Assembly: GCA_028753945.1 (NCBI GenBank)
Contig: JAPNXP010000002.1
Span: forward strand, 1,736,001 to 1,800,000
Length of the DNA stretch: 64,000 bases
Reading direction: 5' to 3'
Origin: Hexactinellida sp. DTS-2022
Lineage: Eukaryota; Porifera; Hexactinellida
This document shows, piece after piece, positions 11,068-22,345 of this stretch (positions within the stretch are counted from its first letter, which is position 1; each line of letters opens with the position of its first letter). Below the pieces are notes generated by a model. The model ran no database searches, had not been told where the DNA came from, and was given only the letters and a program-made list of their open reading frames with translations. The position numbers and the translations under genes are program-made.

Positions 11068-11504
11068 TATATCGTGACCCTAAGTAATAAAAGGCCTGAT
11101 CACCAACTATATATTTCTGAACCATGGATTAATGGAAGGCCATTGATTATTAGCTGACATTTCTTTATCTCATTAGCTAGTAATGACAGACCTGAGAAAT
11201 GCATTATAATTATATAGGAAGTTAGGAACATGATATCAAGGCATATATAACACGCTTTAGAATTGTGATATATCAACATTTGATTACGTAATCGCTATTT
11301 TTCGTGGGAATTATCGTGTTTTTATAGCCTGCTTTTAACATAGTTAAACGCGTTATAAATGTTCAAAATTGAACATGAGGATGTCCATAACTCGTTGAAT
11401 GAAATATATCGAAATTATAAATGGAATGTTGACACATTCCTCGGTTGCCAGGGAAATGCTTATTTCTTAAAATGAGCCATAACTCAAAAACTATCGATTT
11501 TATG

Positions 11505-11689
11505 CAGGGTTTCATCCAGGCGTATGCGACGCGCCTCCAGGCGCGTAATTTCAAAAGAAAACTTTGCTAGGCGCGCGAAAATCGAGAAATGCTCCCATAG
11601 ACGCAATACAAATTGAGCTTTTTGGGCGCGTGTGAGCGAGCTCAATCTTAATCTAGGCGCGCGGGAAATTTTGCCTGGATTAAAGCCTG
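11505..11689. mobile_element. Short hAT-like element with AGGCGCG motifs
   Basis: Begins CAGGGTTTCATCCAGGCG and ends TTGCCTGGATTAAAGCCTG, with a perfect 8-bp duplication ATTTTATG (11497-11504, 11690-11697). The interior repeats AGGCGCG/GGCGCGCG. 185 bp, non-coding. Confidence 0.85.
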
Positions 11690-12026
11690 ATTTTATGTAA
11701 ACTATGCTAGTACTGATCTATCCGAAATTATTAACTTCCTATTCATTGATAATACATTTTCTAGGCCAAACTTCGATAATATTTGAGATAATGAGATTAT
11801 TAACAGTTAATTCTTTATATGGTAATAATCTCATTATCTCAAAGATTATTGAAGTTAGCCTAGAAAATTTATTATCAATGAATAGGAAGTTAATAATTGC
11901 GGATAGATCAGTACTAGCATAGTTCACATCAAATCGATAGTTTTTGAGTTATGGCTCATTTTAGGAAATATGCATTTCCCTGGCAAACGAGGAATGTGTC
12001 AACATTCCATTTATAATTTCGATATA

Positions 12027-12210
12027 CAGTCAACTCCGCTTAATCGGGTCACATCGGGACCAGGTTGTTTTGACCCAATTAAGCGGAGAAACCGATTAAC
12101 CGAATATATTGTAAGCCAAACTATAATTCTGTCCTATAAATGCTGTGAAATTTTGATCCGATTAAGCGGAAAACCGATTAACCGGTGTCCCAAATAAGCG
12201 GAGTTGACTG
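12027..12210. mobile_element. Tigger/pogo-like MITE, copy 2
   Basis: Begins CAGTCAACTCCGCTTAATCG and ends AAGCGGAGTTGACTG, flanked by TA. Same family as 7119-7288. Nested in the right arm of the palindrome. Confidence 0.88.
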
Positions 12211-12712
12211 TATTTCATTCAACGAGTTATGGACATCCTCATGTTTCAATTTTGAACATTTATAACGCGTTTAACTATGTTAAAAGTAGGCTATAAAAAC
12301 ACGATAATTCCCACGAAAAATAGCGATTACGTAATCAAATGGTAATATATCACAATTCTAAAGGGTGTTATATATGCCTTGATATCATGTTCCTAACTTC
12401 CTATATAATTATAATGCATTTCTCAGGTCTGTCATTATTAGCTAATGAGATAAAGATATGTCAGCTAATAATCAATGGTCTTCCATTAATCCATGGTTCA
12501 GAAATATATAGTTGGTGATCAGGCCTTTTATTACGTAGGTCACGGGTATATATATATCCGTATATACAAAAACTGTCCCTACATCTGGTGTTTTGTCCCT
12601 ATATCCAAAAAATTGCCCCAAAGCCGGTGTTTTGCCTAGGCAAAACTGAAACGTGTCCCAATGGCTCACTTTGCCGAGTAAAGACACTTTTGCTGAATAA
12701 TAACCATAAAAC

Positions 12713-13106
12713 CAGGGTTGCCAATCCAAACCAATCGAGAAGATTTTCAATTGCCGATTGCTGCATTTTTCATCGATTGGATTATCGGTTGGATTGCTGC
12801 ATTTTTTATCGATTGTTTGTTTTTTCAATTTCTAAATAATGCCAAAATTTAAAATGCTCAATTGCTCGTCAATTAAACCCAATAATATATGTTTTAAGTT
12901 TGAACATATGATGAAACATAACTCTTTTTGATATAATACTGAGGAGTAAACGATCGAAAAAAATCAAAGAAACAATCAAAAAAAAACGATAATATTTTGG
13001 ATTGTCGATTGCGATTGGATTGTCATCCGAATAATCGATTGTCGAAATTTGGATTGCCGATTGTCCAAATTTGGCTCGATTGGATTGGATTGGATTGGCA
13101 ACCCTG
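12713..13106. mobile_element. hAT-like array element, CAATCCAATCGA unit (copy 2)
   Basis: Begins CAGGGTTGCCAATCCAAACC and ends GATTGGCAACCCTG. Flanked by CATAAAAC (12705-12712) and CATAGAAC (13107-13114), 7 of 8 identical. Interior is arrays of ATCGATTGGATT-type units around a shared unique core. Confidence 0.85.
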
Positions 13107-13159
13107 CATAGAACACACTTAAAGAACTTTACTCGATTTAGGGACAAAATTTGGATATA

Positions 13160-13342
13160 CAGGTAAACCTCCCAAAGCGGCACCCATTGGGAGAATGATT
13201 TTGTGCCGCTTCTCGGAGGTTGCCGCTTTGGGAGGTTGCTCGTAAGGTAAAACTCCGAAAGCGGCACCCATCGGGAGAATGATTTATGCCGCTTCTCGGA
13301 GGTTGCCGCTACTCGGAGGTGCCGCTTTGGGAGGTTTACCTG
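13160..13342. mobile_element. Tigger-like MITE (CAGGTAAACCTCCCAAAGCGG)
   Basis: Begins CAGGTAAACCTCCCAAAGCG and ends with its inverse (CTTTGGGAGGTTTACCTG), flanked by TA. The interior reiterates GGCACCCATTGGGAGAATGA and GCCGCTTCTCGGAGG blocks, so this TA-class element also has an interior built from its ends. Confidence 0.8.
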
Positions 13343-13529
13343 TATCCAGAAATTGTCTTTTATTACACGATTTAGGGACTTATTTTAAAAGTTTAGCTTT
13401 TTTTACAACACAATTTAGATAAAAAAAAAAGCTCGATTCCCTATAAGGAAATTCACCATAAAAGTGTGTTTTATGGAGTATTTTCCAATATTAAGGGACA
13501 TGTTCTGGATATACAGTATATATATATAT

Positions 13530-14032
13530 ACTATTAAAACACAAGCCTGGGTGGGTGGGTATATATATATATATATAATTTGTTTGTATGTTCCGAGTTG
13601 ATTGAAGAAACTGGACGGTTTCCATTTGTGATTTTTGGCATATAGGGGTAACTTTTGGCACCCGCCAACAAGTTGAGGTTTACACTCAACATTTATCACT
13701 CCTCGACAAAATTATGACGTCATTGTCACATTTCGAGAACCCTGAAAATTCACTTAATCGCACATAATTCGCGCACCCTTTAAGAGAGAAAAATCTGAAA
13801 ATTTAATAGAACATGTGTATTAATGATGCGGACACGTTGGTCACACCAGATTGCCAATATGCTTACTCATTATCGCATGATGACGTAATCACTAAAATTT
13901 GACTATTTAGGCCTATTTACGTTTTACAATCAATGCAATGTTAGAAGTAGATAACCACACATACCAACCGCGAAGGGGTTGGTGTGTGGTTGTGTTCTGC
14001 CGCGAAGCGACCTAGCAAGAGAAGCGCGCTAG
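13530..14032 (+). mobile_element. Helitron-like element with CTAG end
   Basis: The 3' end is well defined: CCGCGAAGCGACCTAGCAAG, then GCGCGCTAG immediately before T. The 5' boundary is approximate because it lies in a TATATA tract (ACTATTAAAACAC near 13530). The segment 13580-13755 (GTTTGTATGTTCCGAGTTGA onward) recurs at 59592-59775. Non-coding. Confidence 0.55.
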
Positions 14033-14239
14033 TCATAATTAAACGTCAGTATATTAATAATTGCAAGAGTATTCTTGCAGTTGGAAATATACTCACATAA
14101 TTTGTCGTTGTTATGGAATATATAATCTTAATTTCCAATTAGAAATTAAAAGCCTATTCGATCTCACAAGTTGAATCAATGTAATTATTGCAATTTGAAA
14201 TAATAGAATTAGATTTAACACTTTTAACTGAACTGAAGT

Positions 14240-14700
14240 GTAAGTAAACAAAGGAAATTAGCACCTAAATTGTGGCAGGTTCTGAGCACAAACTAAAAAA
14301 TCGTATAAACCTATCTGACGCAAAATTTTATGGTAAATCCAATGTTCCAAATAAAAATTACGTCTTTACTATCACTGTTTTTGAGTTATGGCCCAGACAA
14401 ATATTCAAAGGTGTCAAAGTGGTATACAAAAATTGGTTTATAAAAAATTTGGCTCGAATTGCACATCTGCAACATATTGGACACCGATGCTAAAAATTTG
14501 AGAAACGGGGCAATCAAACGCTGACCTGTAGATCGGATACGGACTAAAATACAAACAAACCAAGGCAGTAAGATTATAACTGGGCCACTATATTATAGTA
14601 TAGTCGGCACAGTAAAAAGATCTGGCCAGAACTGGCCTCTTTGAGTTTTGCACTTTACCCTGGGCGACTAGGATACCCGAATTAGTAGTATTATATATAC
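14240..14700 (-). repeat. Fragment of the GTAGACGGTGCCCTGG dispersed unit
   Basis: Inverted, diverged match to 15480-15660: shared blocks read, in reverse complement, as CACCTTT..AATTTGTCTGG, CCATAACTCAAAAA and TTCACCATAAAATT. A solitary ACTATAGTATAGTCGGCAC palindrome lies at 14590-14615. No gene. Confidence 0.5.
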
Positions 14701-14769
14701 AAAGTAAAGTTGAAGGTCCTAATGATACAAAATTAGATTTCAAATGTTTTGAAGCTAAGGGCATTTAAA

Positions 14770-14895
14770 AAATCCAAAATTGCAGCCTGTGCCGACGCAT
14801 GTTCCTTTGGTGGCACTATATTTTGTTGGTTGTTTATTGATAGTGCCTCCAAAGGTACATGCTGTCGGCGCAGGCTGCAATTTTGGATATTTTAT
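14770..14895. repeat. Perfect-stem hairpin, GTGCCGACGCATGTTCC family
   Basis: ATCCAAAATTGCAGCCTGTG to CAGGCTGCAATTTTGGAT form an inverted repeat with roughly 50-bp arms around AAACAACC-type loops and GGAGGCACTATC / GTGGCACTATATTTTG blocks. Sister hairpins: 16095-16222, 43020-43148 and 43875-44000. Confidence 0.7.
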
Positions 14896-14906
14896 TATTA
14901 TTATTA

Positions 14907-15360
14907 TTACTGTGCCGACTATACTATAGTATAGTGGCCCAGTATTGGTCTTAGTGCTTTGGTTATTATTATTATTATTATTATTACTGTGCCGACTATA
15001 GTATAGTGGCCCAGTTCTAATCTCAGTGCCTTGGTTAGTTATTTCTGTGCCGACTATACTATAGTATAGTGGCCCAGTATTGGTCTTAGTGCTTTGGTAT
15101 ATTATTACTGTGCCGACTATACTATAGTATAGTGGCCCAGTATTGGTCTTAGTGCTTTGGTATATTATTATTACTGTGCCGACTAGACTATAGTATAGTG
15201 GCCCAGTATTGGAATCACTGCCTTTATTACTGTGCCGACTATACTATAGTATAGTGGCCCAGTATTGGAATCACTGCCCTTATTATTATTATTATTATTA
15301 CTGTGCCGACTATACTATAGTATAGTGGGCCAGTATTGGAATCACTGCCTTTATTTTTAT
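14907..15360. repeat. Tandem array of GTGCCGACTATACTATAGT palindrome units
   Basis: Seven units start near 14911, 14988, 15045, 15109, 15174, 15230 and 15302. Each has TGTGCCGACT, the dyad ACTATACTATAGTATAGT, then GGCCCAGTATTGG and a short tail, separated by ATT microsatellite. Solitary units lie near 17729, 41633 and 56756. Confidence 0.8.
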
Positions 15361-15376
15361 TATTATTATTATTTTT

Positions 15377-16222
15377 ATTTTTTCTCCGTAGACGGTGCCC
15401 TGGCCTGAGCTTTATAGTTGAGGGCTGAAACTTGGCATGTAGATGTGGAAGGTCCTTCTGATTTGCACCTGGGGTTACGATTTTTTATTAACAAATTTTG
15501 GACAAATGTTTAACACCTTTCAAAATTTGTCTGGTCCATAACTCAAAAAATGTTTTACAAAACCCCCAAATTTTATTTCACATTTGGATTCACCATAAAA
15601 TTCTGCGTCTAATGGGAGAAGAAAATTTTTAATAAAGGGTTTAATTTCTGCCATAAATGGGGGTTAAAATTTCTTTGATTACTCGCACTTCAGTTTCAAT
15701 AAAACTGTGAAATCTAATTCCATTGTTTCAACTTGTAATAATTATATTGATTTAACTTGTTAAATCTTACTCTATTGTTTCAACTTGCGATAATTAAATT
15801 GATTCAACTTATAAATTCCAGCTGGCTTCTATTTAATTCAAGTGTTACTATACAGTGGATTAAATAAAATATAATAATATAAGGAATTTGTTGACTAAAC
15901 TCAAATCACCGTGGATAACATTGCTGAAATAACTAACTAATAATATAATTTATTATCAATACATAATGAATTAATGGCATTAAACTCTTGATGGGTTATG
16001 ATAGAAACTAACTTCAAATTAATCTACCATTCCTTGTGACTCGGACCAAATAACAAATGGTTCTTGACACCTTGAGGCGTTGATGACTTGACGAAAAAAA
16101 AATCCAAAATTGCAGCCTGTGCCGACAGCATGTTCCTTTGGAGGCACTATCAATAAACTACGATCAAAATATAGTGCCACCAATGGGACATGCGTCGGCA
16201 CAGGGTGCAATTTTGGATTTTT
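15377..16222 (+). repeat. Dispersed GTAGACGGTGCCCTGG unit, copy 1, ending in hairpin
   Basis: About 845 bp beginning TTTCTCCGTAGACGGTGCCC and ending in the hairpin 16095-16222. An almost collinear copy lies at 43157-44000, and a shorter one at 41706-42345. Landmarks are CTGAAACTTGGCATGTAG, CACCTGGGGTTACGATTTTT and TGGTCCATAACTCAAAA. No coding capacity. The class is unclear: no target duplication was found. Confidence 0.65.
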
Positions 16223-16248
16223 TTTATTATACAGAATACTTATATTTG

Positions 16249-17567
16249 TCAGGTCGCTTAACATCGATACGGGAAACCCTGGACAAAAGCACCAAATTTT
16301 TTATACGTAATCTTTATGACCCCGGCATCAAGTTTTTCCGCGGCCCAACGACGAACGGATACATTTTCGATGTTATCTTGGACTTTTAAAATTGCGGCAT
16401 TTTACTAAATCGCCGGTATTACCCCGAACTCAACTTTCCAAAATCAACTTCAACTTTTAAAGGCCAGATTCGTTATCCACACGAAATTCCCCGTCGCTTA
16501 AGGGGTCACTTGCCCTTCGTTTATCCCTAGCAACGCAATGATGTCTCAGGAATGTGAAAACATTTCTTTCTCAAAATTTGTCCTAAACCTATCGAGTGAC
16601 CCCTTGTTCGACTCCCAACAGCTATCTGAGTCTAGTTATAAACATAGTGACACTCTTATTCGTTATTTGATGCTGTTTACGACAATTTCCTTAGTTATCA
16701 TTACAGTATATTTTCTCTAAAAGTCCACCAGTGGGTAAAAGGACCCAGGTAGACTATTAGAGAACATGGACCATTAAATAATTTAGCCTTAATTAATATC
16801 AAGTATATGCTATGAAGCCTATGATACGATATAGTTAAAGTATACAGTAGAACCTCGTTAATACGAACACAGTGTCGGTAAAAATTTGTTCGTAGTATCC
16901 GGAATTTGTATTAACCTGAGTAATACCAATTGAATAGCCATTGTAGGGACCTTATTTTGTGGAAACTTCTTGTTCGTCTTAACCGGAAATTCGTGTTATT
17001 ATGTATATTTGATATAACTTAGGGGTAAATTATTTAATGGTTCATGTTCTCTAACAGTCCACCTGGGTCCTTTTACCCACTAGTGGACTATTAGAGAGAA
17101 TATACTGTAATGATAACTAAGGAAATTGTCGTAAACAGCATCAAATAACGATTTAGAGTGTCACTATGTTTATAACTAGACTCAGATAGCAATTGGGAGT
17201 CGAACAAGGGGTCACTCGATAGGTTTAGGACAAATTTTGAGAAAGGAATGTTGTCACATTCCTGAGACATTATTGCGTTGCTAGGGGTAAACTATGGGAA
17301 AGTGACTCCTTAAACGACGGGGAATTTCATGTGGACAACGAATCTGGTCTATAAAAGTAGACCAGAGTTAATTTTGGAAAGTTGCCGTTCGGGGTAATAC
17401 CGGCGATTTAGTAGAGAGCCGAAATTCAAAAGTCCAAGACAACATCGAAAATGCATCCGTTCGTGGTGGGGCCACGGAAAATTTGATGCCGGGGTCATAA
17501 AGATTGCGTATAAAAAATTTGGTGTTTTTGTCCAGCGTTTCCCGAAATCGATGTTAAGCGACCTGAC
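16249..17567. mobile_element. Long palindromic element 3 (CAGGTCGCTTAACATCGAT ends)
   Basis: Inverted arms of about 545 bp each. Left begins TCAGGTCGCTTAACATCGAT, right ends with its inverse. Blocks GATTTAGTA / TACTAAATC, CCCCGTCG / CGACGGGG and GGTCACTCGATAGG occur once per arm. The arms carry the AGGAATGTGNNAACATTYC module (about 16545 and 17260). The centre holds a Tigger-like remnant at 16845-17001. A diverged relative is at 58670-58850. Confidence 0.75.
16845..17001. mobile_element. Tigger-like remnant in the palindrome centre
   Basis: Begins CAGTAGAACCTCGTTAATAC after TA. The other end is eroded (CCGGAAATTCGTGTTATTATG before TA). The CAGTAGAACCTCGTTAATACG start is the pogo/Tigger type. 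Confidence 0.55.
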
Positions 17568-17684
17568 TATATGTAGCTCAGTTACTGGTAACTGAACTGC
17601 CATATAAGGAAGTGTTTGAATTTTAAAAGACCCATAAGCTCAGAAATAAAATTTAGACATAAATAAAAACCAATTCAGTTACCT

Positions 17685-18587
17685 GTTACCTGTAACTCAG
17701 CTCCATATAAGTATTTTGATTATTATATACTGTGCCGACTATACTATAGTGTAGAGCCCCAGTTCTAAACCAACTACTTTGGTATACTAATAAGCAAAAT
17801 ATCATAAATCTCATAGATTTATAAATTTCAACGATAGAATTCATAGAAACAAACTTCCAATTGATCCTTATGCCACGTAACACCTCTATAAATGGGTCCT
17901 GACACCTTGAGGTGATGATGACATCGTCAAAAAAATGTGTTTCTAAAATTTCGTGAAATAGATATTTCGGATGAGTTGGTTAGTGTTGGGTGAACACCCA
18001 ACACACACATAAAAAATGTTGACTCATTACATATTACCTTATTATAGGAAATTAACGCGCCATGTATTTAACACGAAGGAAATTAACGCTCCATGAAATT
18101 AACGCGAATTGGAGCTGGACATTTTCAAATACATGAAATTAACGCGAATAAATTTTATAAAAAATTTCAGGATTATTAATCTCCAGATTGAATACTATTA
18201 TTGTGCCCAAATAGGCTTCCAATCTACTTGATAGACATGGAATATCCTTTAAAACTAGTTGCACATCTGAAAATATGTAGCTCGGAAGTTTGTCCATCCA
18301 TTGTATAATTTTGCTAAATAGCAGGAAATTAAGGTCATGGAATTAACGCTCCATGAAATTAACGCGAAGGAAATTAACGCGATTTGGAGAAATTCGCGTT
18401 AATTTCATGGCGCGTTAATTTCCTATAATAAGGTATATAAAAGGAAACTCCACCACTCCAAGGGTCGTTACATTCCGAAACACTTTTCTGAAATTGTTTA
18501 AAACCTTCATAGTGATGATGACATGGCAAAAAAAACTCAAAATTGCAGCTGTGCCGACAGTATTTTCCTGGGGGCACTTCAATTAAC
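17685..18587 (+). repeat. GTGCCGACAGCATG family member with nested MITE
   Basis: Plus-oriented copy of the dispersed family: GATCCTTATGCCACGTAACA, CACCTTGAGGTGATGATGAC, GTTGGGTGAACACCCAACAC, then TTCATAGTGATGATGACATG and AAAATTGCAGCTGTGCCGAC. A solitary ACTATACTATAGTGTAG palindrome is at 17733. Interrupted by the MITE at 18037-18433; its terminal hairpin is cut by the hAT element at 18596. Confidence 0.6.
18037..18433. mobile_element. TA-flanked MITE with GGAAATTAACGCG motif
   Basis: Begins CCTTATTATAGGAAATTAAC and ends with its inverse (GTTAATTTCCTATAATAAGG), flanked by TA. The motif GAAATTAACGCG/GAAATTAACGCTCC recurs at least seven times inside in both orientations. 397 bp, non-coding. Confidence 0.8.
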
Positions 18588-18595
18588 CAACGACC

Positions 18596-19049
18596 CAGGG
18601 CTGTATCAACTCATCTTGAGTTGGCAAAAAACCTTATTTCCTCCCTACCAACTCATTCAAAATATATGTACCAACTCATTCAACTCATTCATTTTTATGT
18701 AACCAACTCATTCAACTCATTCAGAAAAATGAGTTGATTGTACCAACTCATAACGCCAATTTTGAAAAAGTACAAACAAATTCAATTGTATTATTCATTG
18801 ATAAATAAGGAGTATAAGCTAATTAATTCATTGTGATAATACTCCTAAAGTATTAAATACTAATAAACTAATACACGTGTAAGCTTAGTCAAATCTCCAC
18901 ATGACTTAATCTAGAAAATTCATTCTAACCGTATTTCAACCAAATCACGGTTTGATTGAATTGGACTCATTTCAATTCATTTTCCACTGTTAACAACTCA
19001 TTCAAAAATGAGTTTTTTTGCCAACTCAAAATGAGTTGATACAGCCCTG
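18596..19049. mobile_element. hAT-like array element, AACTCATTCA unit (copy 2)
   Basis: Begins CAGGGCTGTATCAACTCATC and ends GTTGATACAGCCCTG. Flanked by CAACGACC (18588-18595) and CAACCACC (19050-19057), 7 of 8 identical. It lies inside a GTGCCGACAG hairpin MITE whose two halves are 18540-18587 and 19050-19115. Same family as 1979-2452 but with a different core. Confidence 0.85.
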
Positions 19050-19226
19050 CAACCACCAAAATATAGTGACTCCAAAAGGAAGGTGTGTCGGCACAGCTGC
19101 ATTTTGGATTTTATTATTTGGATTTTATTTAATACTGGCTTAATATGTAGTAGTCGGCACAGTAAAAACTGTACATACCTGGACACAAGAAATATCGACC
19201 TGGACAAAATTTAATCCGCAATGATT

Positions 19227-19770
19227 CAGGCCTGGGGTAATAGTAATATGTAATAGTAATTGTATTAGTAACGATTACATTTTAGAAGTAATAGTAATAG
19301 TAATAAGTAATAGTGTTTCAAATAGGATGTAATAGTAATAGTAATAGTAATTGAACTTATTGTAATAGGAATTATCTATTACAATTCTATAACTTCGGAC
19401 TGGCTTATTTGATTTTTCGTGAAGAAATAGTAAGTTGTTAAAATATATTTAAGGCAAGATGATTATCGTTCTGAATTTGTCACTCTATTGAAATTAGTTG
19501 TTTGCTTAGGTTAGATAATATGTTTTGTTTGTGTGGGATAATCAATTAAAATAATAAACTTCAGACATTCTGATTCATTGCATAGCAGAGTCTTAGTAAA
19601 TGTCTAGTAATTTGTAATAGTAATATTAAAAGTAATAGTAATAGTAATAGTAATATAGTAATATATTACATATTATTATAATGTAATTGTAATATTAATA
19701 GTAATAGGAAGAAATATAAGTAATAGTAATAGTAATATATTACATTTTAGAGTAATTGACCCCAGGCCTG
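19227..19770. mobile_element. hAT-like array element, TAATAGTAATAG unit
   Basis: Begins CAGGCCTGGGGTAATAGTAA and ends ATTGACCCCAGGCCTG. Flanks CAATGATT and CAATGAAT (one base offset at the right end) are a probable 8-bp duplication with one mismatch. Both subterminal zones are tandem TAATAGTAATAG. Confidence 0.7.
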
Positions 19771-19941
19771 GCAATGAATCGTATATCATGATCCTAAGAG
19801 AGCCAAAATTGCACATTCCCTACTCTGACATGTAAGAATATATATTTTAACTTTAAAACAGTCACATTATTTTGGAGCTTCGGAAATAATGTTTTGATAC
19901 TACTCCAGGAATTGCAACAGTTACTATCAAACATCATAAAT

Positions 19942-20347
19942 TAGGGCTGAAACGAATATACCGAATATTCGAATATTCGTTCGAAATGATTGAACGAATA
20001 TTCGTTCGTTTGCAAACGAATATTCGTTTGGACGAATACTAGATTGAAACGAATATTCGTTGACTAATTTTGGACAACAACAAGACTTTTGTATAGCTTA
20101 GAGATATCGTAAATATAAATTCTTACCTAAACTAGCTGATAATTAGTTAACTTGTGTCCAATACACTTTGTAACTACTATTAAACCTTAACAAAAATCTG
20201 TAACATGATCAAAAACCTATTTTCCAATGTATTTTGTCTCTAGAAATTGATTTTAATGCTTAGTCATACAAACGAACGAATATTCAAATATTCGTTCGTT
20301 TAGAAAAAGGTTCGTTCGTTACATTTCGAATATTCGTTTCAGCTCTA
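19942..20347. mobile_element. hAT-like array element, CGAATATTCG unit
   Basis: Begins TAGGGCTGAAACGAATATAC and ends TATTCGTTTCAGCTCTA, with a perfect 8-bp duplication TCATAAAT (19934-19941, 20348-20355). Ends are rows of CGAATATTCGTTCG. A second, truncated copy ends at 61516. Confidence 0.88.
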
Positions 20348-20399
20348 TCATAAATAACATGAAATAATGTATCTTTGTGAATACAAATAATAAACTTTA

Positions 20400-21051
20400 A
20401 TTCACGTTGGTAATGGTGACTAGTCCTGTACAAAAATATCACCGATGAAAACATTTATCGTAATCACGTGCGATTATTTTTATTACAAATACCAATATAC
20501 TGCAAAAAGTAGTAAATAAAAAGTTGGGTGGCCATGGAACAAACTTGGATAATTTGCAATTCAGTCCAAAAACAGGACAATTGCTACCCTAAATTGTCCG
20601 CCCAGCATTTTTGTCAAAATAAATATCTAAAAATGTTAAAAGTAAAAATTCGCCAGCTATGTTAAATTAATATAATTGTTTGACGATATAGTATCAGTTA
20701 AAAAGTTCATACTGATTTTTTTTACAGATATAGTTGTTTTGCTTATTATTGACTAAGAAGAAAACATTAGAATCACAATTCACAAAAGGATCGCGACCCG
20801 GATCAAAAGATCCTAATCCAATACAATTGATCAACCGAAATTCAACATTATTGACCGAGGTATATTTAAAAGATAACCAAGACCACGTCAAAACGGGGGT
20901 CGAAATTGGGAAATTACAATAATTTTGATGTAACAATTCTTAAATAACATAATATTTTTGGTGTAGCCTCTGCCTATGAGATATTAATTAATAACCGCCT
21001 TCCTTAAGTTATCTCAAGGTAGTTCTCACTAATTGTAATCGAAATGAAATA
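20400..21051. other. Probable intron or flank downstream of the SOCS exon
   Basis: Lies directly downstream (minus strand) of the splice donor at 21057. Reading frames exist on both strands at 20694-20936, but neither shows the SOCS-box core (an L-x-x-L-C pattern and LPLP), so no second exon is called. Confidence 0.4.
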
Positions 21052-21058
21052 CCTTACC
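21052..21058 (-). promoter_or_regulatory. 5' splice site of the SOCS-like exon
   Basis: Minus strand reads TACAG|GTAAGG, a near-consensus donor. Reading on past it gives one residue and a stop, so the protein is completed only by splicing. Confidence 0.8.
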
Positions 21059-22142
21059 TGTAAAAAAATACTCCGTTCTTACAGTGATTCATTGCGTGAT
21101 CTATTAACTGTCCTACCGAGTCATAACAATCATCCATACAGTTAGGAAAAACTGAAAATTTTCCTTTCCAAAATTCAATCCGAGTATGGAAGGTCTTGGA
21201 GGATGTGCGAAAACTTATTGTCAACAGATGCCGATCATCTGAGCTATCTCTCACTAAAAATGTACCGTCATTTGTACAAGCCAACTTATCTTCGGCTTCT
21301 TCCTTGTTCATAGGACCCCAATACCATCCGTGCCTAACTAAATCTCTAATATTCTGCATAATCTTTCCTTCATCTAAATGATCAGGTGGATTAATCAAAT
21401 GTGAATTTGTACGATCTTCTGTTAAAGAAGGTTTTGTAACTAATGACTTTAAATTATCTTTAGGCCTTGGTGGTAAAGGTGGATTTGTTATATAACAAAA
21501 ATCGGATGTTCGAAGATTTCTCTCATCAGAATTTTGTATTGGAAGAGTTGCAGATCTTTTGCGTGTTTGCGAGCTTGTATACTTACGAGGAGGGAGAGGA
21601 GGAACCAAATTATTCATGTTAGTGGGTTTGGATAGGTCAGATTCTTGATATTCGATGTTTCCATTCTGAACAGGGGTCGATGGAATTAAGAATACTTTAT
21701 TATAATTTCGATCTTTCCGTGAATAATAATGAGACCTCCCATTACCATCTAGAATAGGTGCGCTTACATTAGAAATTAAGGTGTCTGGTTGTTTAAGGAC
21801 ACCCTTAACATGATATGTAAGAGTACAAGCATGAAAATTCCCATGGCGGTGCAGGGTTGGAACAAATTCTTTAGTGGTTTGATTTATATCACTTGTGAAA
21901 TTAACTGATGTATCAGAATGGTAGTTCCAGTTGGGTTCATTCAATTTTGAATTATCATGAGATTGAACAAAATACAACGTGTTACTTGTAAAATCCTCAT
22001 AATTTTCTTTTGAAAATTTTACACCTACCTCCTTGGAACCACTACAGTAGCTAGCCTCGAGTTTTGGCAAAGTTAAACTGCGTTGTCTCGCGTCTGGAGA
22101 TGAATTCCGAGATAAAGATAGTGTTTTTAATTTTTTAAACAT
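21058..22142 (-). CDS. SOCS6/SOCS7-like SH2 adaptor, first coding exon (partial gene)
   Basis: Codes for 361 complete residues, then splits a codon at a splice donor (CAG|GTAAGG). Residues about 271-361 are an SH2 domain: it opens HGWYWGPM, carries the phosphotyrosine-binding motif FLVRDSS with Arg at 298, and continues LLTISFR and FHTRIEFWKGKFSVF. GWYWGP plus FLVRDSSDDR is the SOCS6/7 type. The long N-terminal region (1-270) is Ser/Asn-rich, as in SOCS6/7, with two proline motifs, PPLPPRK (181-187) and PPLPPRPK (221-228), that would suit SH3 partners. Family proteins place a SOCS box after the SH2 domain to recruit an elongin/cullin ubiquitin ligase to tyrosine-kinase signalling. That part must be on a later exon and was not found. 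The ATG at 22142 is the first in frame; a TTTTAG just upstream could be an acceptor for a 5' UTR exon. Confidence 0.85.
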
Positions 22143-22345
22143 TCTCTAAAAGATTTGGAAGGAATTAAATTAGTTAAATGGAATAAAATAACAAAACTGA
22201 TGGATAACCCTTTCTTCTGAATGACATCATATAAACTAAATGAGAAAATATAATAATTTTGCAGCTCTGTCGGTAGAATAAATAGTTAAACGTATGCAGA
22301 ATATAATGAATACACAAGACAGTAAAGTTAGTGACGGATCATGGG

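Larger units (their letters stand above)
11070..12552. mobile_element. Long palindromic element 2, with two nested insertions
   Basis: About 1.48 kb reading as one inverted repeat around about 11815. The left arm starts CGTGACCCTAAGTAATAAAAGG, and the right arm ends CCTTTTATTACGTAGGTCACG. Arms share GTTAAACGCGTTATAAATG, TGATTACGTAATCGCTATTT and the GAGGAATGTGTCAACATTCC module (about 11415-11465 and 11960-12020). A hAT element (11505-11689) sits in the left arm and a Tigger-like MITE (12027-12210) in the right, each with its own target duplication, which dates them after the palindrome. Confidence 0.8.

Noticed and set aside
15361..15376. ATT microsatellites around the palindrome array, considered as a separate repeat finding
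   Set aside because: Simple repeats are expected in such DNA and are only spacers here.
20694..20936. Minus-strand frame just after the SOCS exon donor, considered as the SOCS-box exon
   Set aside because: No LxxLC or LPLP pattern, and the acceptors I tried gave either stops or no match to the family after the SH2 domain. It also begins at a non-ATG codon.
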